A stretch of 64,000 bases of DNA, taken from the NCBI RefSeq assembly GCF_000300195.1, contig NZ_AMQH01000018.1, forward strand, positions 62,001 through 126,000, given 5' to 3'. The translations under genes and the position numbers were made by a program. This stretch comes from Clostridium tunisiense TJ. GTDB lineage: Bacteria; Bacillota; Clostridia; Clostridiales; Clostridiaceae. Of the stretch, positions 32,575-42,033 are shown in pieces; position 1 is the stretch's first letter, and every line of letters begins with the position of its first letter. The notes below the pieces were generated by a model. That model did no database searches, had not been told where the DNA came from, and was given only the letters and a program-made list of their open reading frames with translations.

Positions 32575-32904
32575 TTATACTGTTTCGTAGTATGATTTAA
32601 TGAAGTTTTCGATATCATCTAGTGTAGCAATTTTGTCAGGAGTGATTGTAGCAACACACTCTCCACCATTGTAAATTTTCATTGTTGGAAGTCCTAAAAC
32701 TTTTTGTGCTATAGCTACTCTTCTTGAGCCACCGATATTTAAGCTAGCGAATTTAATTTTATCACCATATTTTGGTTCTAATCCGTGAACTCCTGGCATT
32801 AATTCGATGCAAATTTCACATTTGTCTCCCCAAAAATCTACGAATACTGGTTTATCACTTTGAAGAACTTCAGCTTCAAAATTGTCTTTGTTTAATTCTA
32901 ACAT
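32575..32904 (-). CDS. trxA: Glycine reductase-associated thioredoxin with CEIC active site
   Basis: A 109-residue thioredoxin fold. VFVDFWGDKCEICIELMPG carries the redox pair C29/C32, but the usual W-C-G-P-C is replaced by K-C-E-I-C. LGLPTMKIYNGGE holds the cis-Pro loop. It receives electrons from TrxB and reduces the selenoproteins. Thioredoxins of glycine reductase operons are known to depart from the classical motif. A short GGAGG-containing hairpin lies in the gap to grdE. Confidence 0.9.
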   Translation of the reverse strand: MLELNKDNFEAEVLQSDKPVFVDFWGDKCEICIELMPGVHGLEPKYGDKIKFASLNIGGSRRVAIAQKVLGLPTMKIYNGGECVATITPDKIATLDDIENFIKSYYETV

Positions 32905-32996
32905 TATAATTACCTACCTTTCATTACATAATAGCATAGTTTACCTAATGCTTATATTTTCCATAATTATTACTGTTTAATCAGTAACTTTAAATT

Positions 32997-33923
32997 TTAG
33001 TGTAAGTTTCCTTCTATATAATGCTCTGCATTTGTAGCAGCAATAGCTCCATCAGCAGCAGCAGTTATAACTTGTCTTAATGATTTTTCTCTAACATCTC
33101 CAGCTGCAAAAACCCCTGGTATATTAGTTCTCATTTCTTCATCAGTAATGATGTCTCCTCTTTCAGTCATTGTAATTTTGCCTTTAAATAATTCTGAAAT
33201 AGGTAAGTATCCAACGAATACAAAACATCCATTCACTGGTAATTCGCTTTCTTCACCTGTCTTAACATTTTTAATAACTAAAGATTCTAGTATTTCTTCT
33301 CCCTTAGCTTCTAGAGGAACTGAATCCCAGATGAATTTAATTTTTGGATTGTTGAAAGCTTTTTCTTGAAGAGATTTAGCAGCTCTTAAAGAATCTCTTC
33401 TATGAATTACTGTTACAGTCTCACCAAATTTCGCAAGATATATAGCTTCAGTTATTGCAGAGTCTCCTCCACCAATAACAGCTATGTCTAAGTCTGTAAA
33501 GAAGTCAGCATCACATGTTGCACAGTATGATACTCCTTTTCCTCTTAACTCAATTTCATTCTTGAATCCACCAAGTCTTGGAGTAGCACCAGTTGCAATA
33601 ATGATAGTTTTAGCTTGGTACTCACCTTTTCTACATTTTATAACTTTTACATCGCCTTCAAGTTGAACTTCTACAACTTCGTCTTTAACAAATTCAGTTC
33701 CGAATTCTTCTGCTTGTTTTCTCATTCTTTGGCTTAATGAAGTTCCAGTACAATCTTCAATTGAACCTGGATAGTTTTCTAGTTCATCAGTAGTAGTTGC
33801 TTGACCACCGTATTTTGCTCTTTCAATTATTAACGTTTTCATTCTTGATCTTGCAGCATATAATCCAGCTGATAATCCTGCAGGACCTCCACCAATTATT
33901 ATAGTATCAAAAATTTGTGACAT
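32997..33923 (-). CDS. trxB: Thioredoxin reductase
   Basis: A 308-residue flavoprotein. FAD motif TIIIGGGPAGLSAGLYAAR (about 7-25), redox-active CATCD (about 135-139), NAD(P)H motif VIGGGDSAITEA and FAD-binding VFAAGDVREKSLRQVITAAADGAIAA near the end. It supplies electrons to TrxA for glycine reduction. TAAGGAGG precedes ATG; grdX lies 13 bases upstream. Confidence 0.95.
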   Translation of the reverse strand: MSQIFDTIIIGGGPAGLSAGLYAARSRMKTLIIERAKYGGQATTTDELENYPGSIEDCTGTSLSQRMRKQAEEFGTEFVKDEVVEVQLEGDVKVIKCRKGEYQAKTIIIATGATPRLGGFKNEIELRGKGVSYCATCDADFFTDLDIAVIGGGDSAITEAIYLAKFGETVTVIHRRDSLRAAKSLQEKAFNNPKIKFIWDSVPLEAKGEEILESLVIKNVKTGEESELPVNGCFVFVGYLPISELFKGKITMTERGDIITDEEMRTNIPGVFAAGDVREKSLRQVITAAADGAIAATNAEHYIEGNLH

Positions 33924-33936
33924 GTGTATTACCTCC

Positions 33937-34314
33937 TTAATTTATAGCATGGTCTATTAGATCTGAATCTATTAGTTGAAAATCTAATAATATTTTTTCA
34001 CTCCAATTAGGAGTTCTAAAATCCTTTAAAAATTTTTCTGTAGTTACTATGGAATTCTCTATGAACTCCAGGGATTGTAAGTCTAAATGTTGTAACTTTT
34101 CTTTAGAAACGCAAACAGTTCTGTAAGGTGTTTCATTAGGTTTTACACTACCCATTAGAGGATGTGTTAACAGCTTATGTCCCATATGTATAAAATCTCT
34201 AACTTTTTTTAATATTTCCATAGCTGGTCCATCCAAGTAAATAACTTCATACTTATTATGAAATTTTTCTACTGACATTGGATTGTTTGTTACTATGAAT
34301 AAGGGTTCTATCAT
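33937..34314 (-). CDS. grdX: GrdX family protein
   Basis: A 125-residue protein beginning MIEPLFIVTNNPMSVEKFHNKYEVIYLDG, the typical start of GrdX, a protein of unknown function found first in glycine reductase operons. A central MGHKLLTHPLMGSVKPNETPYRTV segment is conserved. ATG at 34314 has AAAGGAGG upstream; the longer TTG start lies within the riboswitch terminator region. Confidence 0.88.
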   Translation of the reverse strand: MIEPLFIVTNNPMSVEKFHNKYEVIYLDGPAMEILKKVRDFIHMGHKLLTHPLMGSVKPNETPYRTVCVSKEKLQHLDLQSLEFIENSIVTTEKFLKDFRTPNWSEKILLDFQLIDSDLIDHAIN

Positions 34315-34343
34315 AAAAACACCTCCTTTTACGCACAAAAAAA

Positions 34344-34372
34344 CATATGACCAAAGTTGCCTTTGCCATATG
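34344..34372 (-). terminator. Riboswitch-controlled intrinsic terminator
   Basis: On minus, CATATGGCAAAG pairs with CTTTGGTCATATG (one bulge), followed by TTTTTTTG, just after the second glycine aptamer and 30 bases ahead of grdX. Glycine binding should prevent its formation and permit operon transcription. Confidence 0.85.
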
Positions 34373-34374
34373 CC

Positions 34375-34535
34375 CTGTATTTGAACCTGAGAGTTTTGCT
34401 CCTTCGGTGCTTTCGCTTTCCAGAGTTATGTCCATTTGCGGTCCTTTTGCCTGAGAGTTTCGTAATTATTTGGCTAAATAATCACTTGCTTCTTCGGCTA
34501 TCTTTTGCATATTTGGCAACAGATTATCTCCCGAA
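34375..34535 (-). ncRNA. Tandem glycine riboswitch
   Basis: Two glycine aptamers on minus. Aptamer 1 starts near 34533 with GGGAGATAATCTG, contains AGCCGAAGAAGCAA and ends CTCTCAGGCAAAAGGACCG (near 34441). Aptamer 2 begins GGACATAACTCTGGA (near 34433), contains GCACCGAAGGAGCAAAA and ends CTCTCAGG (34386-34393). These are the conserved cores of the class. The short linker between aptamers and downstream terminator indicate a cooperative ON switch for grd genes. Confidence 0.96.
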
Positions 34536-34574
34536 AATATCATCCATTAGAATATTCAATTAACTTACAACGTA

Positions 34575-34580
34575 AGTATA
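34575..34580 (-). promoter_or_regulatory. Candidate -10 of the grd operon promoter
   Basis: On minus, CTGTATACT with TATACT as -10, about 40 bases before the first aptamer. No clear -35. The stretch 34,581-34,800 is AT-rich without a gene. Confidence 0.4.
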
Positions 34581-34818
34581 CAGTATTCTAATTTAAATTT
34601 CTACATAATTTTTAATTTTTTCTATTTGATTTCTCTATAGTTGTTATAAAAATATCAATCCTTTAATATTATTTGAAAAATAATAACATAATTTTAAATA
34701 TTTCTAAACAATTTAAATACAATTATATAGAACCTAGGGCATTTATCTATTAAATTTTATACTTTAATAGTTTTAAATTGTTATATACTTTTTATTCCTT
34801 ATTTGCAAAAAATAATTT

Positions 34819-34859
34819 AGCTTCTTAGTATAAAAGAGGTTCTCTTATACTAAGAAGCT
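34819..34859. terminator. Bidirectional terminator after degV
   Basis: AGCTTCTTAGTATAA pairs with TTATACTAAGAAGCT; minus continues AAATTATTTTTT and plus continues TTTTTAG. It closes the trmL-degV transcript. Confidence 0.85.
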
Positions 34860-34915
34860 TTTTAGTTTAATATACTTACACATAATAATATATAATAATT
34901 TCACAGCACCAATTC

Positions 34916-35767
34916 TTATGGGTTTTTAAGGAAAAATATTCCACAAGCATTTCTTCCTGAATGTGTACCTACTACGCACCCCACTTCTGCTTCCACATAT
35001 TTAATTCCTTTTTCACTTAAATAGTTTTTAATTCCTTGCAACACTTCCATATTTTCTTTATCTGCTGCAGCATTCAAAACTAATGGGCTTATTTCCTCTG
35101 AAATTCCTGTATCTTCCAAATATTCAAGTATACATCTTAAAGCCTTCTTACTTCCTCTAACCTTATCTTTTACGGTCATTTCACCATGTTCTACAGCTAA
35201 ATTAAGTTTAATACCTAATAACCCACCTATAACTCCTTGAGCTTTAGAAAGCCTCCCCCCCTTAACTAAGTTATCTAATGATTCAAAGTTTAGAGTGCTT
35301 TTAATTCTAGGGATCGTATTTTCTAATTCTTTACATATCTCTTCCGGGCTATAGTTTTCTTCCATTAACTTACAGCCTTTTAAGACTAACATACCAAGAC
35401 CACAAGTTACGTTTTGTGAATCTATAACATGAATTTTTTCACTAGCTAGCATCCCTTTTGCAATAAGAGCTGACTGAAAAGTTCCACTCATTTTGGAGGA
35501 TAAGTGTATAGAAATTATAGTGTATCCTTCTTCAATGTATTTATTATAGATTTCTAAAAATTTTCCTGGAGTTATTTGACTTGTTTTTGGTGGTTCACTA
35601 GACTTTTCCATTTTCTCTAAAAATTCTTCCAGAGTTATATCAACACCATCTAGATAAGTGGAATTATCTATTGTAACCGATAGGGGAATTACCTCAATAT
35701 TTTTTTCTTCAACTAACTGTCTAGGCAAATCACAGGTACTATCAGTAATAATTTTAATTTTTTTCAT
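34916..35767 (-). CDS. DegV family fatty-acid-binding protein
   Basis: A 283-residue DegV protein. IITDSTCDLPRQL at the start, PPKTSQITPGKF, and IHLSSKMSGTFQSALIAKGML are the lipid-contacting signatures; the C-terminus reads GCVVGTHSGRNACGIFFLKNP. Such proteins bind fatty acids and hand them to fatty acid kinase. It follows trmL by 13 bases, probably one transcript. Confidence 0.9.
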   Translation of the reverse strand: MKKIKIITDSTCDLPRQLVEEKNIEVIPLSVTIDNSTYLDGVDITLEEFLEKMEKSSEPPKTSQITPGKFLEIYNKYIEEGYTIISIHLSSKMSGTFQSALIAKGMLASEKIHVIDSQNVTCGLGMLVLKGCKLMEENYSPEEICKELENTIPRIKSTLNFESLDNLVKGGRLSKAQGVIGGLLGIKLNLAVEHGEMTVKDKVRGSKKALRCILEYLEDTGISEEISPLVLNAAADKENMEVLQGIKNYLSEKGIKYVEAEVGCVVGTHSGRNACGIFFLKNP

Positions 35768-35780
35768 TAATCCTCCACCT

Positions 35781-36248
35781 TTACTTCATATTTGGAAAAT
35801 CTATCTGCCTAAGGGCTTCATATGCTATTAGAGCTACTGTATTAGAAAGATTTAAGGATCTTGAAGTAGTATTAATCATAGGAACTTTTATTAGAGTTTC
35901 AATATTTTCATTTCTAATATAATCAGGCAACCCCTTAGACTCTCTTCCAAAAACTAAGAAATCTCCTTCCTTGAAATCTGCTTCATGATAGTACTTTTCT
36001 CCCTTGGTGCTACAAAAATAAAAAGTACTATTTTTATATTTTTCTCTTAAATCCTCATAAGATTCATGAATTTCCAATTGAAGATGAGGCCAATAATCTA
36101 ATCCTGCACGTTTTATTTCCTTTTCATCTAAACTAAATCCTAAGGGTTTAATTAAATGTAATTTGCAATCTGTTAGTACGCATGTTCTACCAATGTTTCC
36201 AGTATTCTGTGGAATTTCCGGTTGAAATAATACTATATTTAAATTCAT
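35781..36248 (-). CDS. trmL: tRNA (cytidine(34)-2'-O)-methyltransferase TrmL
   Basis: A 155-residue SPOUT methyltransferase. NIVLFQPEIPQNTGNIGRTC at the start, then LVFGRESKGLP and IKVPMINTTSRSLNLSNTVALIAYEALRQ form the knotted SAM site. It methylates the wobble ribose of certain leucine tRNAs. Usual length. Confidence 0.93.
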   Translation of the reverse strand: MNLNIVLFQPEIPQNTGNIGRTCVLTDCKLHLIKPLGFSLDEKEIKRAGLDYWPHLQLEIHESYEDLREKYKNSTFYFCSTKGEKYYHEADFKEGDFLVFGRESKGLPDYIRNENIETLIKVPMINTTSRSLNLSNTVALIAYEALRQIDFPNMK

Positions 36249-36384
36249 AGTGCTACCTCCTAAAGAATTATCGTTTAGGATTATAATACTCTAATTAGTG
36301 TATTTAGTAAAGTTAGTATTAATTTCATACCCCTATTGAGCCTACTATAAATTAGATAATTCTTTATATAAGTATTACAAAAAC

Positions 36385-37221
36385 TTAAATACTATGATAA
36401 TTTATTATGTAATTCTCAAGAACCTCAGCTACTCCATCTTCATCATTTGTACTTGTTACATAATCTGCAGCCTTTTTTATTTCATCATTGCTATTTCCCA
36501 TAGCTACTCCTAATCCTGCAAACTTTATCATTGATAAATCATTTTCATTATCACCAATACATATAATTTCCTCTGGAGAAAAACCATAAAACTCTGATAA
36601 TATCTCCACACCTCTCCCCTTAGATGTATCCCTACACATAACTTCAAAATTATTGTTGTGAGAGCTCACTACTTCTACTGAGCTAATTTTTGTTAACTCC
36701 CGCTTAGCTTGAGCTACTTTATGCAAATCATCGTCAACTGCTACAGCTTTTATAATTTCTAATTCATTATGTTGGAACACCTTTTCCCATTGGTCTGTAA
36801 TTTTTATAGCAACCTGATTTTCCTTTTCTAACTTTTTGTTTTCCTCATTGTAATATGCAGAAAAGTATATTAGCTTTTCTGTATATATACTATCAGAGGT
36901 AAAGAAATGAGGCACGATGCCATATTTCTTAAATACCGAAAATATTATCTTACAATTTTCATAACCTAAAACAGACTTATATATAACTTCATCTCTATCT
37001 TTTTCACGAATGTAAGCACCATTAGCAGCAATAATAGGAGCTTTAACCCCTATTATCTCTCCATAATATTTAGCAGAAGTAAAGATTCTCCCAGTACAAA
37101 TTGCAATCTTAACTCCTAACTTATGACTTTTTTCAATAGCTTCAAGGTTTCTTTGGCTTACATTCTTCTTAGAGTCAAGTAAAGTCCCATCCATATCTAT
37201 ACAAACTAATTTATAACTCAT
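36385..37221 (-). CDS. HAD-superfamily Cof-type phosphatase
   Basis: A 278-residue HAD hydrolase: LVCIDMDGTLLDS (motif I, nucleophile Asp at about 8), ICTGR (motif II), and IICIGDNENDLSMIKFAGLGVAMGN (motif IV) with a C2b cap between. Dephosphorylates sugar phosphates or flavin-type substrates by family; substrate unknown. I chose ATG at 37221 with AAGGAGG upstream; TTG at 37245 lacks a site. It lies 10 bases after the transglutaminase gene. Confidence 0.88.
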   Translation of the reverse strand: MSYKLVCIDMDGTLLDSKKNVSQRNLEAIEKSHKLGVKIAICTGRIFTSAKYYGEIIGVKAPIIAANGAYIREKDRDEVIYKSVLGYENCKIIFSVFKKYGIVPHFFTSDSIYTEKLIYFSAYYNEENKKLEKENQVAIKITDQWEKVFQHNELEIIKAVAVDDDLHKVAQAKRELTKISSVEVVSSHNNNFEVMCRDTSKGRGVEILSEFYGFSPEEIICIGDNENDLSMIKFAGLGVAMGNSNDEIKKAADYVTSTNDEDGVAEVLENYIINYHSI

Positions 37222-37231
37222 ATTTTCCTCC

Positions 37232-39598
37232 TTAGTTAAAACCAAAATATTTCTTCATATAATATACTATCCTTTTATCTTTAGCTTTTAAATAATCCTC
37301 AATAAATTCAATATGGCTGTTTTTTTCTACTGTATTTCTAACAATACCTCCATAGAACTCTTCATAGGATAGCTTTACTAGAGTTGACACCCTTTCTTTA
37401 AGCTCTGATTCTTTAAGGCTGTTAATAAACTCCAAGTCCCCTAAACTATCTGGTTTTACAACCCCAGCAGTTTCCAATCTATCCATGTAGTATTCGTAAA
37501 GTGGAATTATACTTGAGGATGCCAATATATTTTTTATCCCTTTCCTAAACCTTAATATCCTATACAATACATATAATAAGATTGTTGTAGGTATGGCTAC
37601 TCCAGAAAATAATTTGTAATCAAGATTATATAATAAACTAACTGAGGTATCATCTCCAAATTCTTCTTCCATGGGATTTCTCTTATTTGGTTTTTCTTTG
37701 TTACCATTATTGTTATTATTATTTGAAGGTGTCTTTTCATCCTCATTATTGTTTGTGTTATTCAAAGCCTCGAATTCGGTTGGTGTTGGAGATGGGTCTA
37801 CCACAATCCATAAATCCTTCTCTGGATTTATTAAAATCTCACACCAGGCATGTGCCTCTGCATTTGTTACAATATATTTACCTTCACTGTCCATCTTATC
37901 TGGAGTTTTAAATCCCTGAACGTATCTCGCTGGAATTCCTGCAATTCTACACAATATGGTAGTTGCTGAAGCAAAATAAGTACAATATCCTTTTTTCTCT
38001 TCAAGCAAGAAGTATGAAACAAAATCTTTATCTTCTGGCATTTCTGATACCTGTAGAGTATATGGATAATTTTTTGTGAGATAGTTTCTTATAGCTAACG
38101 CTTTTTCATAATTAGTTAATTTGTTTATATCCTTTCCAGTACCAGTTAAAATCTTATTTAATAAATCATACACTTGCGAAGAAATTCCTGTATCTAGTTG
38201 CAGATAACTTTCATAGTTATCTAAAATATTACTTAACTGACTTTTGTCATAATTATTTAATTCTATGGAATCAATTCTTTTTTCATAATTTAGGTAAGGT
38301 TCGCTTTCTTCTCTAATTGGTAACTTATAATTTTCTTCCTTTATAGAAACTGATGAAGGTCGATTTTGAATACCCTCAACATAATTTTCATATTCCTTGT
38401 AGCTAAAAAACTTAACCATATATGGATTTCTAATGTCCACATCATTGATAAAAGTAGGTACTTTAGTATAAAAAACACCTTTGTAATCACTTGTTACATC
38501 AAATCCGTTATTAGGAATAAAGAAAGAAGTTGAGTTTAAGTTACTTGTAGGAAATATTTCTATTTCTTTAGCTGAAGCACTAATAACCCCATTTGATTCA
38601 CCTTCTCCAATAGCTTTGAGAGCAGACCTTTCAAAGTCATAATCCTCATACTTAGGTAAAGGTGCTTCTCCAGTGTTTAACCAATAATTTTTAGAATAGT
38701 AATCCTTAACTGTACCTTTAAGGTAATAAGGTTTATCACTTTTCACTTTAAATACTTCTTTTCTGTCCAATGTTATTGGCCCACCTAACTTTACCTCTGT
38801 ATCATTGTAACCAGATTGATTCAAATCAAATTCACCTAAAAGCGCATTTTTCAAGTTACCTATTCCTCGTTTCGGCGCAAACTTATTTTGAAATGAATCA
38901 GTAAGTTCTTTAATGTTTCTACCACTATAGTCCTGAGGAAGAATTGAAGTTATTCTAACAATAACTAGCGTAATAACAATAGAATAAGCAAAAATGTGCC
39001 TCATACTCAGACTAACTTTAATTTCCTTACTCTCAAACTCCTTTAATTTTCTTAGGAAGGAAGTCAAAGCGAAGGTAGCTAAAGATACTCCTAGAAAGTA
39101 ATAAATATTTTTTATAACTGCTGTGTATAAAATTGTGTACCAAAATGAAACCATAACTAACAAATTGAACACAATAATACTATTTCTCCAAAAGTTATTC
39201 AAAACTATTAATAGAGAAACAAGTGCTGGAATTAAAACAAAAAATATTTTCTTATACTGATAAAAATAAGTAGGCTTATCCCTTAGCAAGGCAGCATTAA
39301 TATCTAAAATATTATTAATAAAATCTTTTATAACATATACCGATATAAAATCTCTGTATTTGTACAATAAAATTGAAATTATAGCTAGTACCACAACTGT
39401 AAAAACTAATTTGTAAATCTTTTCATCCAAAATAAAGGTATAGAATAAATAAATTAGTATACCGAACATTACAAGCAATGTAACAATAACATAATCGAAA
39501 TCTTCAATTCTGAAGCTTTCTTTAAGTAATTTTAAAAATACTATGAAGTTTATTAATACAATAAATACGGAAATCATTTTTTCCTTAAGTCTATCCAT
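37232..39598 (-). CDS. Transglutaminase-like membrane protein (TgpA type)
   Basis: A 788-residue protein. The N-terminal 230 residues hold about seven transmembrane helices; a large outside domain follows, with a transglutaminase core GYCTYFASATTILCRIAGIPARYV (catalytic Cys), TNAEAHAWCEI (His) and WIVVDPSPT (Asp). Then an Asn-rich linker and a final transmembrane helix (about 665-685) with a cytosolic tail. It forms an operon with MoxR and DUF58 genes; such triads are widespread but their biochemical role is poorly known. Confidence 0.85.
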   Translation of the reverse strand: MDRLKEKMISVFIVLINFIVFLKLLKESFRIEDFDYVIVTLLVMFGILIYLFYTFILDEKIYKLVFTVVVLAIISILLYKYRDFISVYVIKDFINNILDINAALLRDKPTYFYQYKKIFFVLIPALVSLLIVLNNFWRNSIIVFNLLVMVSFWYTILYTAVIKNIYYFLGVSLATFALTSFLRKLKEFESKEIKVSLSMRHIFAYSIVITLVIVRITSILPQDYSGRNIKELTDSFQNKFAPKRGIGNLKNALLGEFDLNQSGYNDTEVKLGGPITLDRKEVFKVKSDKPYYLKGTVKDYYSKNYWLNTGEAPLPKYEDYDFERSALKAIGEGESNGVISASAKEIEIFPTSNLNSTSFFIPNNGFDVTSDYKGVFYTKVPTFINDVDIRNPYMVKFFSYKEYENYVEGIQNRPSSVSIKEENYKLPIREESEPYLNYEKRIDSIELNNYDKSQLSNILDNYESYLQLDTGISSQVYDLLNKILTGTGKDINKLTNYEKALAIRNYLTKNYPYTLQVSEMPEDKDFVSYFLLEEKKGYCTYFASATTILCRIAGIPARYVQGFKTPDKMDSEGKYIVTNAEAHAWCEILINPEKDLWIVVDPSPTPTEFEALNNTNNNEDEKTPSNNNNNNGNKEKPNKRNPMEEEFGDDTSVSLLYNLDYKLFSGVAIPTTILLYVLYRILRFRKGIKNILASSSIIPLYEYYMDRLETAGVVKPDSLGDLEFINSLKESELKERVSTLVKLSYEEFYGGIVRNTVEKNSHIEFIEDYLKAKDKRIVYYMKKYFGFN

Positions 39599-39622
39599 AA
39601 TCTCACCTAATTTCTTTTACGA

Positions 39623-40792
39623 TTATTGAGAGCTATTACCATTTATTAACTCTAAGATACTATAGCACTTAACACCTGCTGCAACTAACACATTAATATC
39701 CTCAATTATGCCTAAAGCTTGGCTATAGTAAAAAAGATTAATATCATATCCTTTGCTTTTCAAATCAATAAACTCATTTTTATTTTCATCCGTTATGTCT
39801 GGAGTAACTATAGCAATATAACTTCTCCTATTCACATTGTTCAAGTTTCCATGGATAAAATCGATAAAACTTCCTTGACCTTCACTTTTGTGAGTTAGTA
39901 GGAATTCCATCAATCCACTAAATTGTTCTTTAGTGTCAATATCAAATTTTTTATAGTCATTTCCACAAATAAATACCTTGGATCTAACACCTTCAGATAT
40001 CATTTTATTTAATAATGATACGGAAAAATCTACTAATAGTTCTTCTTTAGTGCCATCCTTATCAAAGTAGAAGCTATCTCTTCTCATATCTAAAAACAAA
40101 TTACATTGGATTCCTGAAACGTAATCGTAATTTTTCACATATAAATCCCCATGTTTCGCACTAAGTTTCCAGTGAACTCTTTTTAAACTATCCCCGATTC
40201 TATACTCTCTAATATCTTTTATCAAGGTTAAGTCTTCAACTTTACTCTCATTACTAAGCCTATTTTCTAGCTTTTCACTTCCTCCTAAAAACAAAGACTT
40301 TAGCTGATATATTCTTGGATAAACTTTAATTCCTGCATTATTCTTATATTTTTTCGTATGATTAAAAACTCCAAAAATATCACTTGTTTTTATAGTAGTA
40401 ATTCCAAAATCATATATTCCTCTTTTTCTGAATACTACATCCTTTTTTAAGAACTTACTACTATTAAGATTAAGGAAAAAAGCATCCCCATGATATTTCC
40501 TCAACAAATCCTCAAAGGTATCATTAACTACTTCTATGTATGCTACTGGAATTATTGAATCATTACTTATCTTGAGACTTATATCTTGAGTATCCCCTAC
40601 ACTAAATTCATGTCCCTTACATTTTATTTCTGAATTTATATGTTTACTTGTAAAGTAAACATATAGTACCCCTAAAAATAACACAAGAAACAAAGAATAA
40701 AATACAGCATAAGGTAAGTTTCCTCCTGATATTTTAGCAAAACCTAAGGCTATCACCGTTGTTAGGACAAAGGTTTTTTTAATCTTAATCAT
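39623..40792 (-). CDS. DUF58 domain membrane protein
   Basis: A 389-residue protein with two N-terminal hydrophobic segments and a DUF58 core, DIREYRIGDSLKRVHWKLSAKHGDLYVKNYD (about 195-225), followed by a vWA-like fold. It overlaps the MoxR gene by 8 bases and precedes the transglutaminase gene, the usual MoxR-DUF58-TGase arrangement. Confidence 0.88.
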   Translation of the reverse strand: MIKIKKTFVLTTVIALGFAKISGGNLPYAVFYSLFLVLFLGVLYVYFTSKHINSEIKCKGHEFSVGDTQDISLKISNDSIIPVAYIEVVNDTFEDLLRKYHGDAFFLNLNSSKFLKKDVVFRKRGIYDFGITTIKTSDIFGVFNHTKKYKNNAGIKVYPRIYQLKSLFLGGSEKLENRLSNESKVEDLTLIKDIREYRIGDSLKRVHWKLSAKHGDLYVKNYDYVSGIQCNLFLDMRRDSFYFDKDGTKEELLVDFSVSLLNKMISEGVRSKVFICGNDYKKFDIDTKEQFSGLMEFLLTHKSEGQGSFIDFIHGNLNNVNRRSYIAIVTPDITDENKNEFIDLKSKGYDINLFYYSQALGIIEDINVLVAAGVKCYSILELINGNSSQ

Positions 40793-41735
40793 GTTTCATC
40801 ACCTTTGGAACAGGTATTGTACGAAGAACTTCTGAAATAATAGCATCACTATCATTCCTATTAGCTCTTGCACTAGATGTTGGTATAATTCTATGACTTA
40901 AAACTAGTTTTACATTTTCTTTAATGTCTTCAGGAATAACATAATCTCTCCCTTTTATAAGTGCTGTAGCTTGAGAGATTCTTTGTAATGCTAGAGATGC
41001 TCTAGTACTTCCTCCAAGAGCTAAACTCTTATTGTGTCTCGTTGCATTAATTATACTAATAATATACTTATTTAACTCATTGTTAATGTGAACTTTTCTT
41101 ACTGCTTTCTGTAACTCTATTATATCCTCACTTGAAGCCACCGCTGTAAGTGTGTCTAATGGTTCTTCTTCTTTATAAATATTCAAAATTGATACTTCAT
41201 CAGTTTCACTTGGGTAACCAATTTTCACTTTTATCATAAATCTATCTAGTTGTGCTTCTGGTAGAGGAAATGTTCCCTCATACTCTATAGGATTTTGTGT
41301 AGCCATTACAATAAAAGGTCTATTGAGAACATAAGTATTTACGCCTTCTGAAACTTGTTTTTCCTCCATAACCTCTAAAAGGGCTGATTGTGTTTTAGGT
41401 GAAGTTCTGTTAATTTCATCTGCTAATATTATATTAGCAAAAATAGGTCCTTTTCTGAACTCAAACTCACCACTTTTAGCATTATATATAGATACCCCAA
41501 TAATGTCCGATGGGAGCAAATCTGGCGTAAACTGTACCCTACTAAAGGTGAGATTTAAACTTTTAGTTATAGCTTTAATTAAAGTAGTTTTACCAACCCC
41601 CGGCACATCTTCAATTAAAATATGACCATCAGCTATTAACCCCTTCATAATATTATAAATTTCACTTCTTTTTCCTATAATAACCTTTTCCACATTGTTA
41701 ACTATTCTCTCTACTAGTTCTAAGTTATTATTCAT
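40785..41735 (-). CDS. MoxR-type AAA+ ATPase
   Basis: A 316-residue AAA+ ATPase: Walker A EDVPGVGKTTL (about 38-48), Walker B ILADEINRTSPKTQ, sensor ATQNPIEYEGTFPLPEAQLDRF, C-terminal lid with GGSTRASLALQR. MoxR proteins act as chaperones for vWA or DUF58 partners; here DUF58 is adjacent. Confidence 0.92.
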   Translation of the reverse strand: MNNNLELVERIVNNVEKVIIGKRSEIYNIMKGLIADGHILIEDVPGVGKTTLIKAITKSLNLTFSRVQFTPDLLPSDIIGVSIYNAKSGEFEFRKGPIFANIILADEINRTSPKTQSALLEVMEEKQVSEGVNTYVLNRPFIVMATQNPIEYEGTFPLPEAQLDRFMIKVKIGYPSETDEVSILNIYKEEEPLDTLTAVASSEDIIELQKAVRKVHINNELNKYIISIINATRHNKSLALGGSTRASLALQRISQATALIKGRDYVIPEDIKENVKLVLSHRIIPTSSARANRNDSDAIISEVLRTIPVPKVMKHD

Positions 41736-41947
41736 TGAAACCCCATCCCTTCAATATTCTCTCTTATAAATCTAAATCTTTAACTTTTGATTCATAATTT
41801 TAAAAAACTTGAAATGTATACAATTAACTTAATATTAGTAAAAACATATATTAGCATTATCACATTTCCCCTGAAATAATCATACCATAATTTCTAACAA
41901 TTGTAATTATTTCCTTATAATCCTTTTAATTTTTCTAAAATTTTCAC

Positions 41948-41970
41948 ATGCTAATTCTCCCAATTAGCAT
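41948..41970. repeat. Perfect hairpin upstream of the VanW terminator
   Basis: ATGCTAATT-CTCCC-AATTAGCAT, 9-base stem. It lies just beyond the VanW gene terminator and before the MoxR operon promoter region (41,736-41,947, AT-rich, no gene seen). Confidence 0.5.
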
Positions 41971-41975
41971 AAAAA

Positions 41976-42011
41976 ACAAACTGCCGACAAGCAATTTTGT
42001 CAGAAGTTTGT
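41976..42011 (-). terminator. Terminator of the VanW-family gene
   Basis: ACAAACT...GACAA pairs with TTGTC...AGTTTGT, followed by TTTTTTATGC on minus; 23 bases after the stop at 42034. Confidence 0.8.
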
Positions 42012-42033
42012 TTTTAAGCTTAAAACTATTTTC

